Origin: Pedobacter chinensis
GTDB taxonomy: Bacteria > Bacteroidota > Bacteroidia > Sphingobacteriales > Sphingobacteriaceae
Reading direction: 5' to 3'
DNA length: 64,000 bases
Assembly (NCBI RefSeq): GCF_003339865.1
Contig: NZ_QPKV01000010.1
Coordinates: 119,058 to 183,057 of the forward strand
In this document: positions 25,450-34,438 of the stretch, in pieces
Layout: every line of letters begins with the position of its first letter
How positions within the stretch are numbered: position 1 is the stretch's first letter
Notes under the pieces: generated by a model
What the model saw: the letters and a program-made list of their open reading frames with translations, nothing else
Database searches by the model: none
What the model was told of the DNA's origin: nothing
Made by a program: the position numbers and the translations under genes

Positions 25450-25641
25450 ATGGCACATCCAAAACGGAAGATCTCGAAACAGAGAAAAAATAAAAGAAGA
25501 ACGCACTATAAAGCTGTGACTCCTTCTTTGGCAACATGCTCGGCAACAGGTGCTATCCACGTACCTCACCGTGCTTACAACGTTGATGGTAACTTATACT
25601 ACAACGGCAAACTGGTTATCGAAAATACTCAGATTGGGTAA
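25450..25641 (+). CDS. rpmF: 50S ribosomal protein L32
   Basis: 63 residues. The N-terminal MAHPKRKISKQRKNKRR is diagnostic. The zinc-ribbon cysteines of the classical form are mostly gone (single Cys in LATCSATG), so this is the zinc-free form common in Bacteroidota. Co-transcribed with yceD and plsX. Confidence 0.96.
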   Translation: MAHPKRKISKQRKNKRRTHYKAVTPSLATCSATGAIHVPHRAYNVDGNLYYNGKLVIENTQIG

Positions 25642-25741
25642 TTTTCTTAAAAAATTGTTTGTGTTTTCAGCGGCTTTAGTCATACCTTAGTCAACTGAAA
25701 ATTTTAGGATTAAACCTATCTAACACAAACAGATTTTTTCT

Positions 25742-26680
25742 ATGAAAATAGGCCTCGACATAATGGGCGGAGACTATGCTCCCAAAGCAATTGTTTTGGG
25801 AGCAATAGCAGCTCATCAATCGCTAAACGCTGGAGAACATTTAGTTCTTATCGGCGATACCGAACAGATTAAACCAATTCTCGCAGAAGAAGGTTTCAAT
25901 CCGGATCATTTTGAATACGTTCATACTGATGAAGTTATTGGTATGGGCGAACATCCTACCAAAGCAATAGTTCAGAAACCCAATTCGAGCATCGCAGTAG
26001 GTTTCAACCTTTTAAAAGAAGGTAAAATCGATTCTTTCGCAAGTGCCGGTAACTCTGGCGCAATGTTGGTTGGCGCTGTCTTTAGCGTTAAAACCATTCC
26101 CGGCATTATCCGCCCATGTTTATGTACAATTCTTCCAAAAATTAAGGGCGGCACCGGCTTGCTGTTAGATGTTGGTGCAAATGCAGATTGTAAACCTGAT
26201 ATCTTACTTCAATTTGGCGTTTTAGGGAGTTTATATGCAGAAAACTTATTGCAAATAAATAATCCGAAAGTTGCGTTAATTAATATTGGTGAAGAGGATG
26301 AAAAAGGAAATATGCTTAGCATGGCCACTTTCCCTTTGATGAAAGAAACAAACCTATTCAACTTTGTTGGTAATGTTGAGGGGAGAGATTTATTTAACGA
26401 AAAAGCTGATGTAATTGTTTGTGATGGTTTTACCGGGAATGTAATGCTTAAATTAGCAGAATCATTTTATGTGCTGACCATTAAAAAGGGATTGAAAGAC
26501 GAGTTTTTTGATCGCTTTAACTATGAGCAGTACGGAGGTAGTCCGGTTTTAGGCGTTAACGCTCCTGTTGTTATCGGACATGGGATCTCTAGTCCGCTGG
26601 CTGTTGAAAATATGATTCTACAATCCAGGGAAATGATTACCACAGGATTGGTAGAAAAAATTAGAATGGCATTTAAATAA
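25742..26680 (+). CDS. plsX: Phosphate acyltransferase
   Basis: 312 residues. It makes acyl-phosphate from acyl-ACP for phospholipid synthesis. Motifs IGLDIMGGDYAPKAIV, ASAGNSGAMLVGA and VCDGFTGNVMLKLAES are intact. It lies in the conserved rpmF-plsX-fabH order, with 18 bp to fabH. Confidence 0.96.
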   Translation: MKIGLDIMGGDYAPKAIVLGAIAAHQSLNAGEHLVLIGDTEQIKPILAEEGFNPDHFEYVHTDEVIGMGEHPTKAIVQKPNSSIAVGFNLLKEGKIDSFASAGNSGAMLVGAVFSVKTIPGIIRPCLCTILPKIKGGTGLLLDVGANADCKPDILLQFGVLGSLYAENLLQINNPKVALINIGEEDEKGNMLSMATFPLMKETNLFNFVGNVEGRDLFNEKADVIVCDGFTGNVMLKLAESFYVLTIKKGLKDEFFDRFNYEQYGGSPVLGVNAPVVIGHGISSPLAVENMILQSREMITTGLVEKIRMAFK

Positions 26681-26698
26681 TTTATTAAAATTTTTAAA

Positions 26699-27697
26699 AT
26701 GAGTAAAATTCACGCTGCTATCACAGCAGTAAATGGTTACGTTCCCGACTATGTGTTAACCAATGCAGAGTTAGAAACCATTGTTGACACTTCGGATGAA
26801 TGGATTACCAGCAGAACGGGGATTAAAGAACGTAGAATTTTAAAAGGAGAAGGTTTAGGCACATCAGACATGGCTGTTCATGCTGTAAATGGTTTGCTTA
26901 AAAAAAGAGGTATTGATGCAAAGGAAATCGAATTGATTATTTTTTGCACCACTACACCTGATTTTACCTTTCCTGCCACAGCAAACGTTCTGGCCGATAA
27001 AATTGGCGCAACAAATGCCTGGGGTTACGATTTGCAGGCAGCCTGTTCCGGATTTATCTTCGGGCTATCTACAGGAGCATCTTTTGTAGAATCGGGAAGA
27101 CACAAAAAAGTATTGGTTGTTGGTGGAGATAAAATGTCATCAATCATTAATTACGAAGATCGTACCACTTGCATCATTTTTGGTGATGGCTGTGGTTGTG
27201 CTTTATTAGAACCGAACGAAGAAGGCTTAGGCGTTCAGGACTCCATTTTAAGAACTGATGGTTCAGGAAGAGATTTCCTGGGAATGAAAGCCGGAGGTTC
27301 TGTTAAACCTGCATCACATGAAACGGTTGATGCAAGAGAACATTTCGCCCATCAGGAAGGTCCAACGGTTTTCAAATTTGCTGTTACCAATATGGCTGAT
27401 GTTGCTGCCGAAATTATGGAACGCAATAGTTTAACAGCTGATGACGTTGCATGGTTAGTGCCTCATCAGGCAAACAAACGCATTATTGATGCTACCGCTA
27501 ATCGTATGGGTGTTACTACTGATAAGGTAATGATCAACATTGAGCGTTATGGTAATACAACAAACGGAACCATTCCACTGTGTTTATGGGAATGGGAAAG
27601 TAAGTTGAAAAAAGGAGACAATATTGTATTGGCCGCTTTTGGTGGTGGTTTTACATGGGGTTCTGTTTACCTTAAATGGGCTTACGATACAAAATAG
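26699..27697 (+). CDS. fabH: Beta-ketoacyl-ACP synthase III
   Basis: 332 residues. It starts fatty-acid synthesis by condensing acyl-CoA with malonyl-ACP. The catalytic triad is visible: C116 in LQAACSGF, His in VPHQANKR (about 258) and Asn in YGNTTNG (about 288). A second, divergent paralogue lies at 48329. Confidence 0.96.
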   Translation: MSKIHAAITAVNGYVPDYVLTNAELETIVDTSDEWITSRTGIKERRILKGEGLGTSDMAVHAVNGLLKKRGIDAKEIELIIFCTTTPDFTFPATANVLADKIGATNAWGYDLQAACSGFIFGLSTGASFVESGRHKKVLVVGGDKMSSIINYEDRTTCIIFGDGCGCALLEPNEEGLGVQDSILRTDGSGRDFLGMKAGGSVKPASHETVDAREHFAHQEGPTVFKFAVTNMADVAAEIMERNSLTADDVAWLVPHQANKRIIDATANRMGVTTDKVMINIERYGNTTNGTIPLCLWEWESKLKKGDNIVLAAFGGGFTWGSVYLKWAYDTK

Positions 27698-27816
27698 TCA
27701 GAAGTCTCTAGTCTGGAGTTGGAAGTAAAGCCACTCCCGGATAAAAAAATAAAACAAAAAAAGTATAACTTAGTTAAATCATTACACACTATTTTTTACA
27801 TAACAAGGATTAAAAA

Positions 27817-28293
27817 ATGGATATCAAACAAATACAGGAACTGATTAAATTTGTTTCTCGTTCTGGAGTAAACGAAGTTGCTATTGAGCAAGAAAACTTC
27901 AAGATTACGATTAAAACAAACCAGGCACCAACAGTTGTGCATGCTACCGTGCCGCAAGCGCCGCTTGTGCAGGCTGCTGCACCAGTTGCTACAGCTCCTA
28001 CTGCTCCGGTTGCGGCAACGCCTGCTGTTCCAGCTGCAGAAGATACATCAAAATATATTACCATTAAATCGCCAATGATTGGTACATTCTACCGTTCAGC
28101 TAGTCCTGATAAGCCAGTTTTCGTTAACGTGGGTGATGAAATCAGCACAGGTAAAGTGGTATGCATTATTGAAGCAATGAAACTTTTCAATGAAATTGAA
28201 AGCGAAGTTTCTGGCCGTATTGTTAAAATATTGGTTGATAATGCATCACCAGTTGAATATGATCAACCATTATTTTTAGTAGAACCTATTTAA
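27817..28293 (+). CDS. accB: Biotin carboxyl carrier protein of acetyl-CoA carboxylase
   Basis: 158 residues. An N-terminal domain (1-37), an Ala/Pro/Val-rich flexible linker (about 38-75), and a biotinyl domain (80-158) with the biotin lysine K122 in IEAMKLFNE. It carries CO2 between AccC and the carboxyltransferase. Followed by accC. Confidence 0.96.
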   Translation: MDIKQIQELIKFVSRSGVNEVAIEQENFKITIKTNQAPTVVHATVPQAPLVQAAAPVATAPTAPVAATPAVPAAEDTSKYITIKSPMIGTFYRSASPDKPVFVNVGDEISTGKVVCIIEAMKLFNEIESEVSGRIVKILVDNASPVEYDQPLFLVEPI

Positions 28294-28305
28294 AGAATTA
28301 ACGTC

Positions 28306-28366
28306 ACCTTGAATTTATTTCAGGGTCTTCTTTTTTAAATGGATGCTGAAATGAATTCAGCATGAC
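28306..28366. repeat. Palindromic repeat between accB and accC
   Basis: CGTCACCTTGAATTTATTTCAGGGTC and GATGCTGAAATGAATTCAGC followed by ATGACG form inverted arms of about 26 nt with a few mismatches. It belongs to the GTCATCCTGAAC family that builds the array at 63371-64000. Confidence 0.65.
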
Positions 28367-28401
28367 GATTATTTTAAAACAGAGACGAAACGTAAAAAAT
28401 T

Positions 28402-29745
28402 ATGTTTAAAAAAATACTGATTGCCAACAGGGGTGAAATCGCTTTGCGCATTATTCGTACCTGTAAGGAAATGGGCATCAAAACGGTTGCTGTTTACTCT
28501 ACCGCAGATCGCGAAAGTTTACACGTACGTTTTGCTGATGAGGCTGTTTGTATTGGTCCTCCTCCAAGTAAAGATTCTTATTTAAATATTCCAAATATTA
28601 TATCAGCTGCAGAATTGACTAATGCTGATGCCATACACCCAGGTTATGGTTTCTTATCAGAAAACGCTAAGTTTTCAAACATTTGTCGTGAATACGGCAT
28701 CAAATTTATTGGTGCAACTCCTGAACAAATCAACGGAATGGGTGATAAAGCCTCTGCAAAAGAAACCATGAAAATTGCTGGTGTGCCCACTATTCCAGGT
28801 TCAGAAGGCTTGCTTACCAGCGTTAAGGAGGGTATTGCAATTGCAAATGAAATGGGCTATCCGGTTATCCTGAAAGCAACTGCCGGTGGTGGTGGCCGTG
28901 GTATGCGTGTAGTTTGGAAAGATGAAGATTTTGAAAATGCATGGGACAGTGCACGTCAGGAGTCTGGTGCAGCATTTGGTAACGATGGTTTATATTTAGA
29001 GAAATATATTGAAGATCCCCGTCACATTGAAATTCAGATTATTGGAGATCAATTTGGCAAGGCGTGCCACTTATCAGAGCGTGATTGTTCAATCCAGCGT
29101 CGCCACCAAAAATTAGTGGAAGAATCTCCATCTCCATTTATGACAGATGAACTTCGTGTTAGAATGGGAGAGGCTGCAATTAAAGGCGCAGTTGCGGTAA
29201 ATTACGAAGGTGCCGGTACAATTGAGTTTTTGGTTGATAAACACCGCAATTTCTACTTTATGGAAATGAACACACGTATCCAGGTAGAGCATCCGGTTAC
29301 TGAAGAAGTAATCAACTTCGATTTAATTAAGGAGCAAATCAAAGTTGCTGCAGGAATTCCGATTTCCGGTAAAAATTATTTTCCAGATATGCATGCCATC
29401 GAATGCCGTATTAATGCAGAAGATCCGGCTAATAATTTCCGCCCGTCTCCAGGAAGAATCACTAATTTCCACTCTCCAGGTGGACATGGCGTTCGTGTAG
29501 ATACACATGTTTACGCCGGTTATTCAATTCCTTCAAATTACGATTCAATGATTGCAAAGTTAATTTGCGTGGCACAAACCCGCGAAGAAGCTATTTGTAC
29601 CATGGAACGAGCTTTAGGCGAATTTGTTATTGAAGGTGTTAAAACAACAATTCCTTTCCACTTACAGTTGATGAAAGATCCTAACTTCAGAGCGGGTAAT
29701 TTCACAACCAAGTTTATGGAAACATTTGAGTTTACGGAATCATAG
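28402..29745 (+). CDS. accC: Biotin carboxylase subunit of acetyl-CoA carboxylase
   Basis: 447 residues. It carboxylates biotin on AccB using ATP and bicarbonate. N-terminal KKILIANRGEIALRIIRTCKEMG, glycine-rich ATP lid KATAGGGGRGMRVV (about 154-167), catalytic EMNTRIQVEHPVTE (about 288-301) are intact. It ends the operon; a terminator follows 20 bp later. Confidence 0.96.
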   Translation: MFKKILIANRGEIALRIIRTCKEMGIKTVAVYSTADRESLHVRFADEAVCIGPPPSKDSYLNIPNIISAAELTNADAIHPGYGFLSENAKFSNICREYGIKFIGATPEQINGMGDKASAKETMKIAGVPTIPGSEGLLTSVKEGIAIANEMGYPVILKATAGGGGRGMRVVWKDEDFENAWDSARQESGAAFGNDGLYLEKYIEDPRHIEIQIIGDQFGKACHLSERDCSIQRRHQKLVEESPSPFMTDELRVRMGEAAIKGAVAVNYEGAGTIEFLVDKHRNFYFMEMNTRIQVEHPVTEEVINFDLIKEQIKVAAGIPISGKNYFPDMHAIECRINAEDPANNFRPSPGRITNFHSPGGHGVRVDTHVYAGYSIPSNYDSMIAKLICVAQTREEAICTMERALGEFVIEGVKTTIPFHLQLMKDPNFRAGNFTTKFMETFEFTES

Positions 29746-29764
29746 TAGAAGAATTCTATTTTTT

Positions 29765-29806
29765 AAAAGAAGCCAAGTCCTCAAAACTTGGCTTCTTTTG
29801 TTTTCT
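29765..29806 (+). terminator. Terminator after accC
   Basis: A 14-bp perfect stem, AAAAGAAGCCAAGT (29765-29778) with its complement at 29786-29799, a 7-nt loop and trailing GTTTTC. Confidence 0.85.
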
Positions 29807-29914
29807 GAGTATTTTATAATGATAGCAGGTTAAAGTAATTGAGTGGAAATTAATATCTTAAAACTTGTAGCGTTTCAGCGATTCACTGCGTTTTTATATA
29901 AAAACCACCAAAAC

Positions 29915-31129
29915 ATGAAAAAAAATCTATTTAACGGATTGCTTATGGTGTTCGCTATAGCAATATTAACTCAATGCAAAAAAAATAACAGTGAAGAATT
30001 TGAGCTTATACAAATAGCTAAAACAATTTCTGTACAAGAAATGAGAGCATTACCAGTTGGGCTTACCAAACCTGTAAAAGCAAAAAAGACTGGGAAAATA
30101 TACATCTACAACGATCTCCTTTTTATCAACGAGCCCAATAAAGGCATCCATATTTACAATAATGTTAACCCAAATGCACCTGTGAATATTTCGTTCTTGC
30201 AGATACCAGGAAATGTAGATCTCGCCGTTCATAACAACATCCTCTATGCAGATAGTTACGTTGATTTACTGGCTTTCGATATTTCAACCATTGCCAATAT
30301 CAAACAAGTAAAAAGAGTAAATGATGTTTTCAAACAGTTCTATATTGGATCTGGCATTCAACAATACGTACTTACCTATAAGGATACCGTAGTTAAGAAA
30401 AATACATATTATAATAAAGATGTAATGTATTATTCCAATGCAAGTACAAGTAGTTCAGGTAGTTCTTCAGGACAAGGCGGTTCAATGGCTAGATTTACTT
30501 TATTACACGATTATTTATATACTGTTGGTACCTCTGAACTAAGTTTATTCGATGTGAAAACAGCATCAAATCCAAATTTTGTGAAAGCCATAAACTTAGG
30601 CTGGGGTGTTGAAACCATCTTTCCTTACGAAAATAAATTGTTTATCGGTACCAACACAGGCATGCATATTTTTAGCGCTGCAGATGCCGAAAATCCTGTA
30701 AAACTATCCACCTACAGCCATATTTTTGCTTGCGATCCTGTAGTTGTACAGGGCAAATATGCTTATGTTACCTTACGCACTGGCAATATGTGCATGCAAG
30801 CAAGTAATCAATTAGAAGTTGTAGATATCGAAGACCCAGCAAAGCCGAAACAGATTGCAGTTTTCTCCATGCAAAACCCACATGGTTTAAGCGTAAGCGG
30901 CAATAATTTATTCCTCTGCGAAGGTAATTATGGTATAAAAACTTTTAATATTGCCGATAAGAATAAAATAGGAAACAACATGCTGCAGCATTTAAAGAAT
31001 GTTAAAAGCTTTGATGTTATTGCTGGTCCTAAATCTTTAATTGTAACAGGAGAAGATGGCGTGTATCAGTTCAATTACAGTAATGTTGCGAATTTAAAGC
31101 AGGTAAGCGTAATTAAAGTGCAGATTTAA
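29915..31129 (+). CDS. LVIVD-repeat lipoprotein
   Basis: 404 residues from ATG 29915; the open frame upstream adds 24 codons before the signal sequence and is unlikely. Lipoprotein signal MKKNLFNGLLMVFAIAILTQC. The body is a predicted beta-propeller of LVIVD-type repeats (for example DLLAFDISTIANIKQV, ELSLFDVKTASNPNFV, QLEVVDIEDPAKPKQI, GIKTFNIADKNKI). A Ser/Gly-rich loop (about residues 174-187) interrupts it. Such proteins are surface-anchored; function unknown. Confidence 0.75.
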   Translation: MKKNLFNGLLMVFAIAILTQCKKNNSEEFELIQIAKTISVQEMRALPVGLTKPVKAKKTGKIYIYNDLLFINEPNKGIHIYNNVNPNAPVNISFLQIPGNVDLAVHNNILYADSYVDLLAFDISTIANIKQVKRVNDVFKQFYIGSGIQQYVLTYKDTVVKKNTYYNKDVMYYSNASTSSSGSSSGQGGSMARFTLLHDYLYTVGTSELSLFDVKTASNPNFVKAINLGWGVETIFPYENKLFIGTNTGMHIFSAADAENPVKLSTYSHIFACDPVVVQGKYAYVTLRTGNMCMQASNQLEVVDIEDPAKPKQIAVFSMQNPHGLSVSGNNLFLCEGNYGIKTFNIADKNKIGNNMLQHLKNVKSFDVIAGPKSLIVTGEDGVYQFNYSNVANLKQVSVIKVQI

Positions 31130-31192
31130 CAGGATATAAGTCTGAATGGTAATCTTTTGGTCTTGTATTAAAAACACCTGATAATTTTATGT

Positions 31193-31225
31193 TTTGCTTT
31201 TTATTATAGTTATATTCTATTTTTG
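31193..31225 (+). promoter_or_regulatory. Near-perfect Bacteroidota promoter upstream of tatC
   Basis: TTTG (31193-31196), 21-nt spacer, TATTTTTG (31218-31225). A start near 31232 would put the terminator-like hairpin at 31271-31302 inside the leader. Confidence 0.65.
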
Positions 31226-31270
31226 CAGCAATTCTCACAATAATATAAACTATTTCTATATTTAACACGT

Positions 31271-31309
31271 AAATACCATTCTATTCATTTAGAATGGTAT
31301 TTTTGTTTT
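31271..31309 (+). terminator. Terminator-like hairpin directly before tatC
   Basis: A 13-bp perfect stem, AAATACCATTCTA (31271-31283) and its complement (31290-31302), a 6-nt loop, then TTTGTTTTC. Only 4 bases of sequence separate it from the tatC ATG. It may end the LVIVD transcript, or, given the promoter just upstream, act as an attenuator in the tatC leader. Confidence 0.6.
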
Positions 31310-31313
31310 CAAC

Positions 31314-32195
31314 ATGAGCGACACTAAAAAATCATCACTTAAAAAAGCTATAGGACAGAAGAGTACAACGCTGGAGGCAGAAATGTCTTTCTTTGATCAT
31401 CTTGATGTTCTCCGTAAACATTTAATCAGAGCTGTAATTGCCATTGCCGTTTTCACAGGTATTGCATTCTACTTTAACGAAGAAATCTTAGATAAGATCA
31501 TATTTGGGCCCAAAAAACCTGATTTCTGGACTTATAGAATGATGTGTAAGCTTGTGGAACAGTTTCCATCTCTAGGTAAAGACATGTGCATTACCAAAAT
31601 CAATGGAGAGATTATCAATACCGAAATGGCGGGTCAGTTTAACTTGCAGTTAAATGTTTGTGTAATGTGCGGTATAGTTGCAGGCTTCCCCTATTTGCTT
31701 TGGGAAATCTGGCGTTTTATCAAACCTGCATTACATGAAAACGAGCGCAAATCAGCAAGTGGTTTCGTGTTTTTTGCATCGGTGCTTTTTTTGATTGGTA
31801 TCTTATTTGGATATTTTATAGTTTGTCCACTTTCGGTAAACTTTTTAACGGGTTACACCGTTAGTGAAGAAATCAAAAATACTTTTACTGTTGATTCATA
31901 CTTATCTTCAGTAGCAACTTTAACATTAGGTACAGGTATTATCTTTGAACTTCCAATTATCATCTTCATTTTATCAAAACTGGGTTTAATGACTCCAAAA
32001 CTAATGAGGTCGAGCCGAAGATATGCAGTGGTGATTATCTTAATCATTGCAGCAATAGTAACACCAACACCAGATATTATGACCATGCTGATTGTTGCAA
32101 CACCGTTATTCCTGCTTTATGAATTGAGTATATTTGTTTCGGCCTATATCGAAAAAAAGAAGAAAAAGGCTGAAGCTGCATTCTATGCTAACTAA
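31314..32195 (+). CDS. tatC: Sec-independent protein translocase subunit TatC
   Basis: 293 residues. The core receptor of the twin-arginine export pathway. MSFFDHLDVLRKHLIRAVIAI (about 24-44) is the diagnostic N-terminal motif (family form: HLxELRxRL). About six membrane segments follow; the periplasmic loop between the first two is extended (about 60 residues), as in other Bacteroidota. No tatA is in the window. Confidence 0.94.
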   Translation: MSDTKKSSLKKAIGQKSTTLEAEMSFFDHLDVLRKHLIRAVIAIAVFTGIAFYFNEEILDKIIFGPKKPDFWTYRMMCKLVEQFPSLGKDMCITKINGEIINTEMAGQFNLQLNVCVMCGIVAGFPYLLWEIWRFIKPALHENERKSASGFVFFASVLFLIGILFGYFIVCPLSVNFLTGYTVSEEIKNTFTVDSYLSSVATLTLGTGIIFELPIIIFILSKLGLMTPKLMRSSRRYAVVIILIIAAIVTPTPDIMTMLIVATPLFLLYELSIFVSAYIEKKKKKAEAAFYAN

Positions 32196-32229
32196 CAAAA
32201 ACATTACGAATAGATTTTAGAATTCTGTA

Positions 32230-32237
32230 TAAATTTG
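32230..32237 (+). promoter_or_regulatory. -7 element abutting the rpiB start
   Basis: TAAATTTG ends 3 nt before the ATG at 32241, so a transcript from it would be leaderless or nearly so. Confidence 0.35.
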
Positions 32238-32240
32238 GAC

Positions 32241-32678
32241 ATGCCTGAAACTAGAATAAAAATAGCCATTGGTGGTGATCACGCTGGCTTTGAATATAAA
32301 GAAGTACTGAAAAATTTTCTTAAAGACTACGAGGTTAAAGATTTTGGAACTTATTCTTTAGATTCAGTTGATTATCCTGATTTTGCGCATCCAGTAGCAT
32401 CTGCTGTAGAAAATGGAGAATTTACTTACGGTATTTTACTTTGTGGATCAGCAAATGGCGTAGCGATTACTGCAAACAAACACGGAGGCATTAGAGCGGG
32501 TTTGTGCTGGGAAAGTGAAGTTGCATCACTGGTAAGGAAACATAATGATGCAAATGTTTTATGTATCCCAGCCAGATTTGTTTCAGAAGAACTTGCAAAA
32601 GAAATAACCACAGTTTTTTTAAATACTGAATTTGAAGGTGGTCGCCATCAAACCAGGGTTGAAAAGATTTCGTGTTAA
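32241..32678 (+). CDS. rpiB: Ribose-5-phosphate isomerase B
   Basis: 145 residues from ATG 32241; a TTG two codons upstream lies inside the -7 element. It interconverts ribose-5-phosphate and ribulose-5-phosphate. Motifs IAIGGDHAGFEYKE, VDYPDFAHPVA and the active cysteine in GILLCGSANGVAITANK are intact. Confidence 0.94.
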   Translation: MPETRIKIAIGGDHAGFEYKEVLKNFLKDYEVKDFGTYSLDSVDYPDFAHPVASAVENGEFTYGILLCGSANGVAITANKHGGIRAGLCWESEVASLVRKHNDANVLCIPARFVSEELAKEITTVFLNTEFEGGRHQTRVEKISC

Positions 32679-32711
32679 CATATCAAACTAACTAACTAAC
32701 TTTTATCAATA

Positions 32712-34349
32712 ATGAATAAAAAATTTTTAACTCTTGGTCTGGCTTCCATACTCGGTATTGGTTGCTTTGCCCAAGTTAAGCCTCTTGTTCCGAATAAGGA
32801 TGCAATACGGTTTAGCAAGGCGATAAATCCTGAGAATGCTTTCAAACATCTTTCCATTTTGGCATCCGATGAATTTGAAGGACGTGAAACCGGTAAAAAA
32901 GGAGCCTGGATGGCTGCTGATTACATCCGTGATTATTTTAAATCAATCGGATTAAAAGGACCTGTTAACGGAGGGTATTTCCAAAAAGTTGACCTGGCAA
33001 ATTATGCTGTTAGCGAAAGCATGTTAACCATAAATGGCCAGCCAAAACAAGCTTATAAAGATTATTTAATCACCAGTAATTCGGTAGGTTTAAATGGTTT
33101 TACCTTTAGTGCAGATGAAGTGATTTTTGCAGGTTACGGAATCTCTAAAGATGATTTCAATGAATACGATGGTATAAATGTTGAGGGTAAGGTGGTCATC
33201 ATTTTTGCAGCAGGAGATCCAACGGCTAAAGCAACTGATCCAACAGATAGGCGTGCTGCCATGATGGCAAGATCTAAAAAAATGGGTTATTTAGCTCAAA
33301 ACAAAGCTAAAGCGGTTATTTTAATTGATCCTTCTCTTGATAATTTATCTGAAGAGCGTAAGGCAGCTTATGCCAGCGGACAAATTGTGATGAAAAGTGA
33401 GGAAGTGGTTGAGCGCATGAAAAAGCAGAATCCCTTCACAGTAATCAGCATCTCAACAGCAACGGCAAATGAAATTTTAAAGGTTGCAAATACTTCTGTA
33501 GAAGCTTTTCAAAAGAAGGTTACCGAAACAGCAAAACCAGCATCGCAAACCATAAATGTTGCCGTTTCTGCTAGTGCCATGAAAAAAGAAACAGCAACCC
33601 GTGGAGAAAATGTTTTAGGTTTCCTTGAAGGAACTGATCCGGTGTTGAAGAAAGAAGTTTTGGTTTTAACAGGCCACTATGATCATATCGGCATTACCCC
33701 TGAGGTTGAAGGCCCGGATAAAATTAACAATGGAGCCGATGATGATGGCTCGGGAACAACAGGTGTTCTGTTGATGGCTAAAGCATTTACTGATGCAAAA
33801 AAAGCAGGAAAAGGTTCAAAACGAAGTATTCTGTTTATGACGGTGGTTGGCGAAGAAAAAGGTTTATGGGGTTCAGACTGGTACTCGCAACACCCTGTTT
33901 TCCCAGTTGAGAAAACAATTGCAAACTTAAACACAGATATGATTGGCCGAATTGGCGAAAAATATTTAGGAACGCCTGATTCTGCAAATTATATTTATTC
34001 AGTTGGTTCGAATATGTTAAGTAGCGATTTGGGTAAATTAAGTGAACAGGTAAATGCCACTTATACCAAAATGAAGCTGGATTATAAATATGATGATCCA
34101 AATGATACAGACCGTATTTACTATCGTTCAGATCACTATAACTTTGCGAAGTTAGGTATTCCAATCATTTTCTATTACGATGGAATGTTGGAACAAGATT
34201 ATCACAGGCCAGGAGATGAAGTTAGTAAAATCAACTTCCCGTTATTAACAAAGAGAGCAAAACTAACCTATTATACCGCCTGGGAGTTGGCAAACAGAGC
34301 AAAACGCCCGGTTGTTGATAGAGATGGAAAAGGCAATCCAAAGAAATAA
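32712..34349 (+). CDS. M28-family metallopeptidase, secreted
   Basis: 545 residues. A signal peptide (about 1-20, ending GCFAQ) is followed by a PA-like inserted domain (about 110-200) and an M28 zinc-peptidase domain (about 290-520). Zinc and catalytic residues are in order: LTGHYDHIG, GADDDGSGTTG, VVGEEKGLWGS, NLNTDMIGR and a final YRSDHYNFA histidine. By family an aminopeptidase acting in the periplasm or outside; substrate unknown. Confidence 0.88.
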   Translation: MNKKFLTLGLASILGIGCFAQVKPLVPNKDAIRFSKAINPENAFKHLSILASDEFEGRETGKKGAWMAADYIRDYFKSIGLKGPVNGGYFQKVDLANYAVSESMLTINGQPKQAYKDYLITSNSVGLNGFTFSADEVIFAGYGISKDDFNEYDGINVEGKVVIIFAAGDPTAKATDPTDRRAAMMARSKKMGYLAQNKAKAVILIDPSLDNLSEERKAAYASGQIVMKSEEVVERMKKQNPFTVISISTATANEILKVANTSVEAFQKKVTETAKPASQTINVAVSASAMKKETATRGENVLGFLEGTDPVLKKEVLVLTGHYDHIGITPEVEGPDKINNGADDDGSGTTGVLLMAKAFTDAKKAGKGSKRSILFMTVVGEEKGLWGSDWYSQHPVFPVEKTIANLNTDMIGRIGEKYLGTPDSANYIYSVGSNMLSSDLGKLSEQVNATYTKMKLDYKYDDPNDTDRIYYRSDHYNFAKLGIPIIFYYDGMLEQDYHRPGDEVSKINFPLLTKRAKLTYYTAWELANRAKRPVVDRDGKGNPKK

Positions 34350-34366
34350 CAAAGTCAAAATATTAT

Positions 34367-34393
34367 GCCCCGGTATTTCATCGGGGCTTTTTT
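34367..34393 (+). terminator. Terminator after the M28 peptidase
   Basis: GCCCCG (34367-34372) and CGGGGC (34382-34387) with a 9-nt loop, followed by six T. Confidence 0.8.
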
Positions 34394-34426
34394 ATGCACA
34401 TTACTTTTAGCGGCAATAGAAATTCC

Positions 34427-34434
34427 TATATTTG
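34427..34434 (+). promoter_or_regulatory. -7 element abutting the LutB-like start
   Basis: TATATTTG, a full TAnnTTTG match, ends 4 nt before the ATG at 34439. A leaderless transcript is predicted. Confidence 0.35.
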
Positions 34435-34438
34435 AAAT

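Noticed and set aside
27810..28064. Antisense Ala/Gly/Thr-rich ORF over accB
   Set aside because: It is the shadow of the Ala/Pro linker of accB; no independent signal.
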